From an uncultured Lachnospiraceae bacterium (GTDB taxonomy: Bacteria; Bacillota; Clostridia; Lachnospirales; Lachnospiraceae): a DNA stretch of 40,877 nucleotides. Shown one piece after another: positions 40,597 through 40,877 of this stretch (its first letter is position 1; every line of letters begins with the position of its first letter). A program made the translations under genes and the position numbers. The notes under the pieces were generated by a model that ran no database searches, was not told the DNA's origin, and saw only the letters and a program-made list of their open reading frames with translations. The DNA lies in contig CAMNQH010000030.1 in assembly GCA_946549035.1 (NCBI GenBank), forward strand, positions 1-40,877, in the 5' to 3' direction.

Positions 40597-40851
40597 TCAG
40601 ACAGAAAGTATCATTTTTTCGTTTTGTATCATGTTATTGAATAGTTGCTGTAAGAGGGCGGATGAACCGTTTGGTTTGTTCGCTCTCTTATTTTTATTAT
40701 AGGAAAACCATATTGTTGCGTTTAAATTTATGCCAGTTTCTGTATTGGAACTTCCATTTGCTGCTGATGAAAATGTTGTAAGGTTTCTGTTTTGTAATAG
40801 AAGAGTGGGCATATCAATCCCATTTTGTTTGTTAAATATTTTTTTTGCCAT
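40597..40851 (-). CDS. Small hypothetical protein, possibly a remnant
   Basis: The 84-residue frame begins MAKKIFNKQNGIDMPTLLLQ and has a textbook SD (AGGAGG, six bases before the ATG at 40851). I do not recognise it. The N-terminal IFNKQNGI and LQNRN strings faintly recall the start of phage-tail-associated proteins, but I could not verify that. The remainder is Asn/Ser-rich, without membrane segments. The terminator of the ABC operon is embedded in its 3' half, on the opposite strand, so the end of the frame may be fortuitous. It could be a real small gene, a truncated gene or chance. Confidence 0.4.
   Translation of the reverse strand: MAKKIFNKQNGIDMPTLLLQNRNLTTFSSAANGSSNTETGINLNATIWFSYNKNKRANKPNGSSALLQQLFNNMIQNEKMILSV
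40651..40695 (+). terminator. Intrinsic terminator of the sugar ABC operon
   Basis: TAAGAGGGCGGATGAACC (40651-40668), the loop GTTT and GGTTTGTTCGCTCTCTTA (40673-40690) pair over eighteen positions, some of them G-U. TTTTT follows (40691-40695). It is about 60 bases downstream of the last permease gene. Confidence 0.85.
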
Positions 40852-40877
40852 TTAGTACCTCCTGTGTAAGAATCCTT

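Overview
The window looks like a chromosomal segment of a Gram-positive anaerobe of the class Clostridia, most probably a gut Lachnospiraceae species (Blautia-like is my best guess, from gene content only). Grounds: strong AGGAGG-type ribosome binding sites with frequent GTG/TTG starts, the C5 tetrapyrrole route joined to anaerobic-type cobalamin genes, a fused CobA-HemD, a DUF6062 protein, a YesL/DUF624 protein, and a sugar ABC transporter without its own ATPase.

Region 1 (1-12319, + strand) is one tightly packed tetrapyrrole/cobalamin operon, entered inside cobS: cobS', a short cobU, cbiB, a cobD-like L-threonine-phosphate decarboxylase, cbiP, cobO, cbiC, hemA, a SirC-type precorrin-2 dehydrogenase, hemC, cobA-hemD, hemB, hemL. 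It encodes the whole route from glutamyl-tRNA to uroporphyrinogen III and precorrin-2, plus late corrin amidation, adenosylation and nucleotide-loop steps. Most of the corrin-ring methylation genes are not in view.

Region 2 (12320-17759, +) is a molybdenum-cofactor operon: a leader that looks like a Moco riboswitch with an intrinsic terminator, then moeA, mobA, a 158-bp inverted-repeat element, mogA/moaB, a three-domain MobB-MOSC-MoaC fusion, and moaA. No moaD or moaE is present. The fusion is the most unusual gene in the window.

Region 3 (17834-21989, - strand) holds a DUF6062 protein with a duplicated Cys/His motif, an NCS2-like purine permease and adenine deaminase. Region 4 (22172-24801, +) holds a PAS-GGDEF protein with a degenerate receiver tail, followed by a double-domain hemerythrin: a possible oxygen/c-di-GMP pair. 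Region 5 (24843-27417, -) holds a ligand-binding protein of the BMP family without a signal peptide and with a ParB-like N-terminus, overlapped by a metallophosphoesterase.

Region 6 (27599-40589) is a raffinose/sucrose utilisation locus: GH36 alpha-galactosidase, amylosucrase-type GH13, fructokinase, GH32 beta-fructosidase and a LacI regulator on +; a YesL-like protein and an unknown membrane-anchored protein on -; then a lipoprotein sugar-binding protein and two permeases on +. Imported raffinose-type sugars would be split to galactose and sucrose, and sucrose to hexoses. The final 290 bases hold a strong terminator and a small, doubtful minus-strand gene.

No rRNA, tRNA, CRISPR array, complete insertion sequence or prophage was seen. 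Functions are read from motifs recalled from known families; no database search was run.
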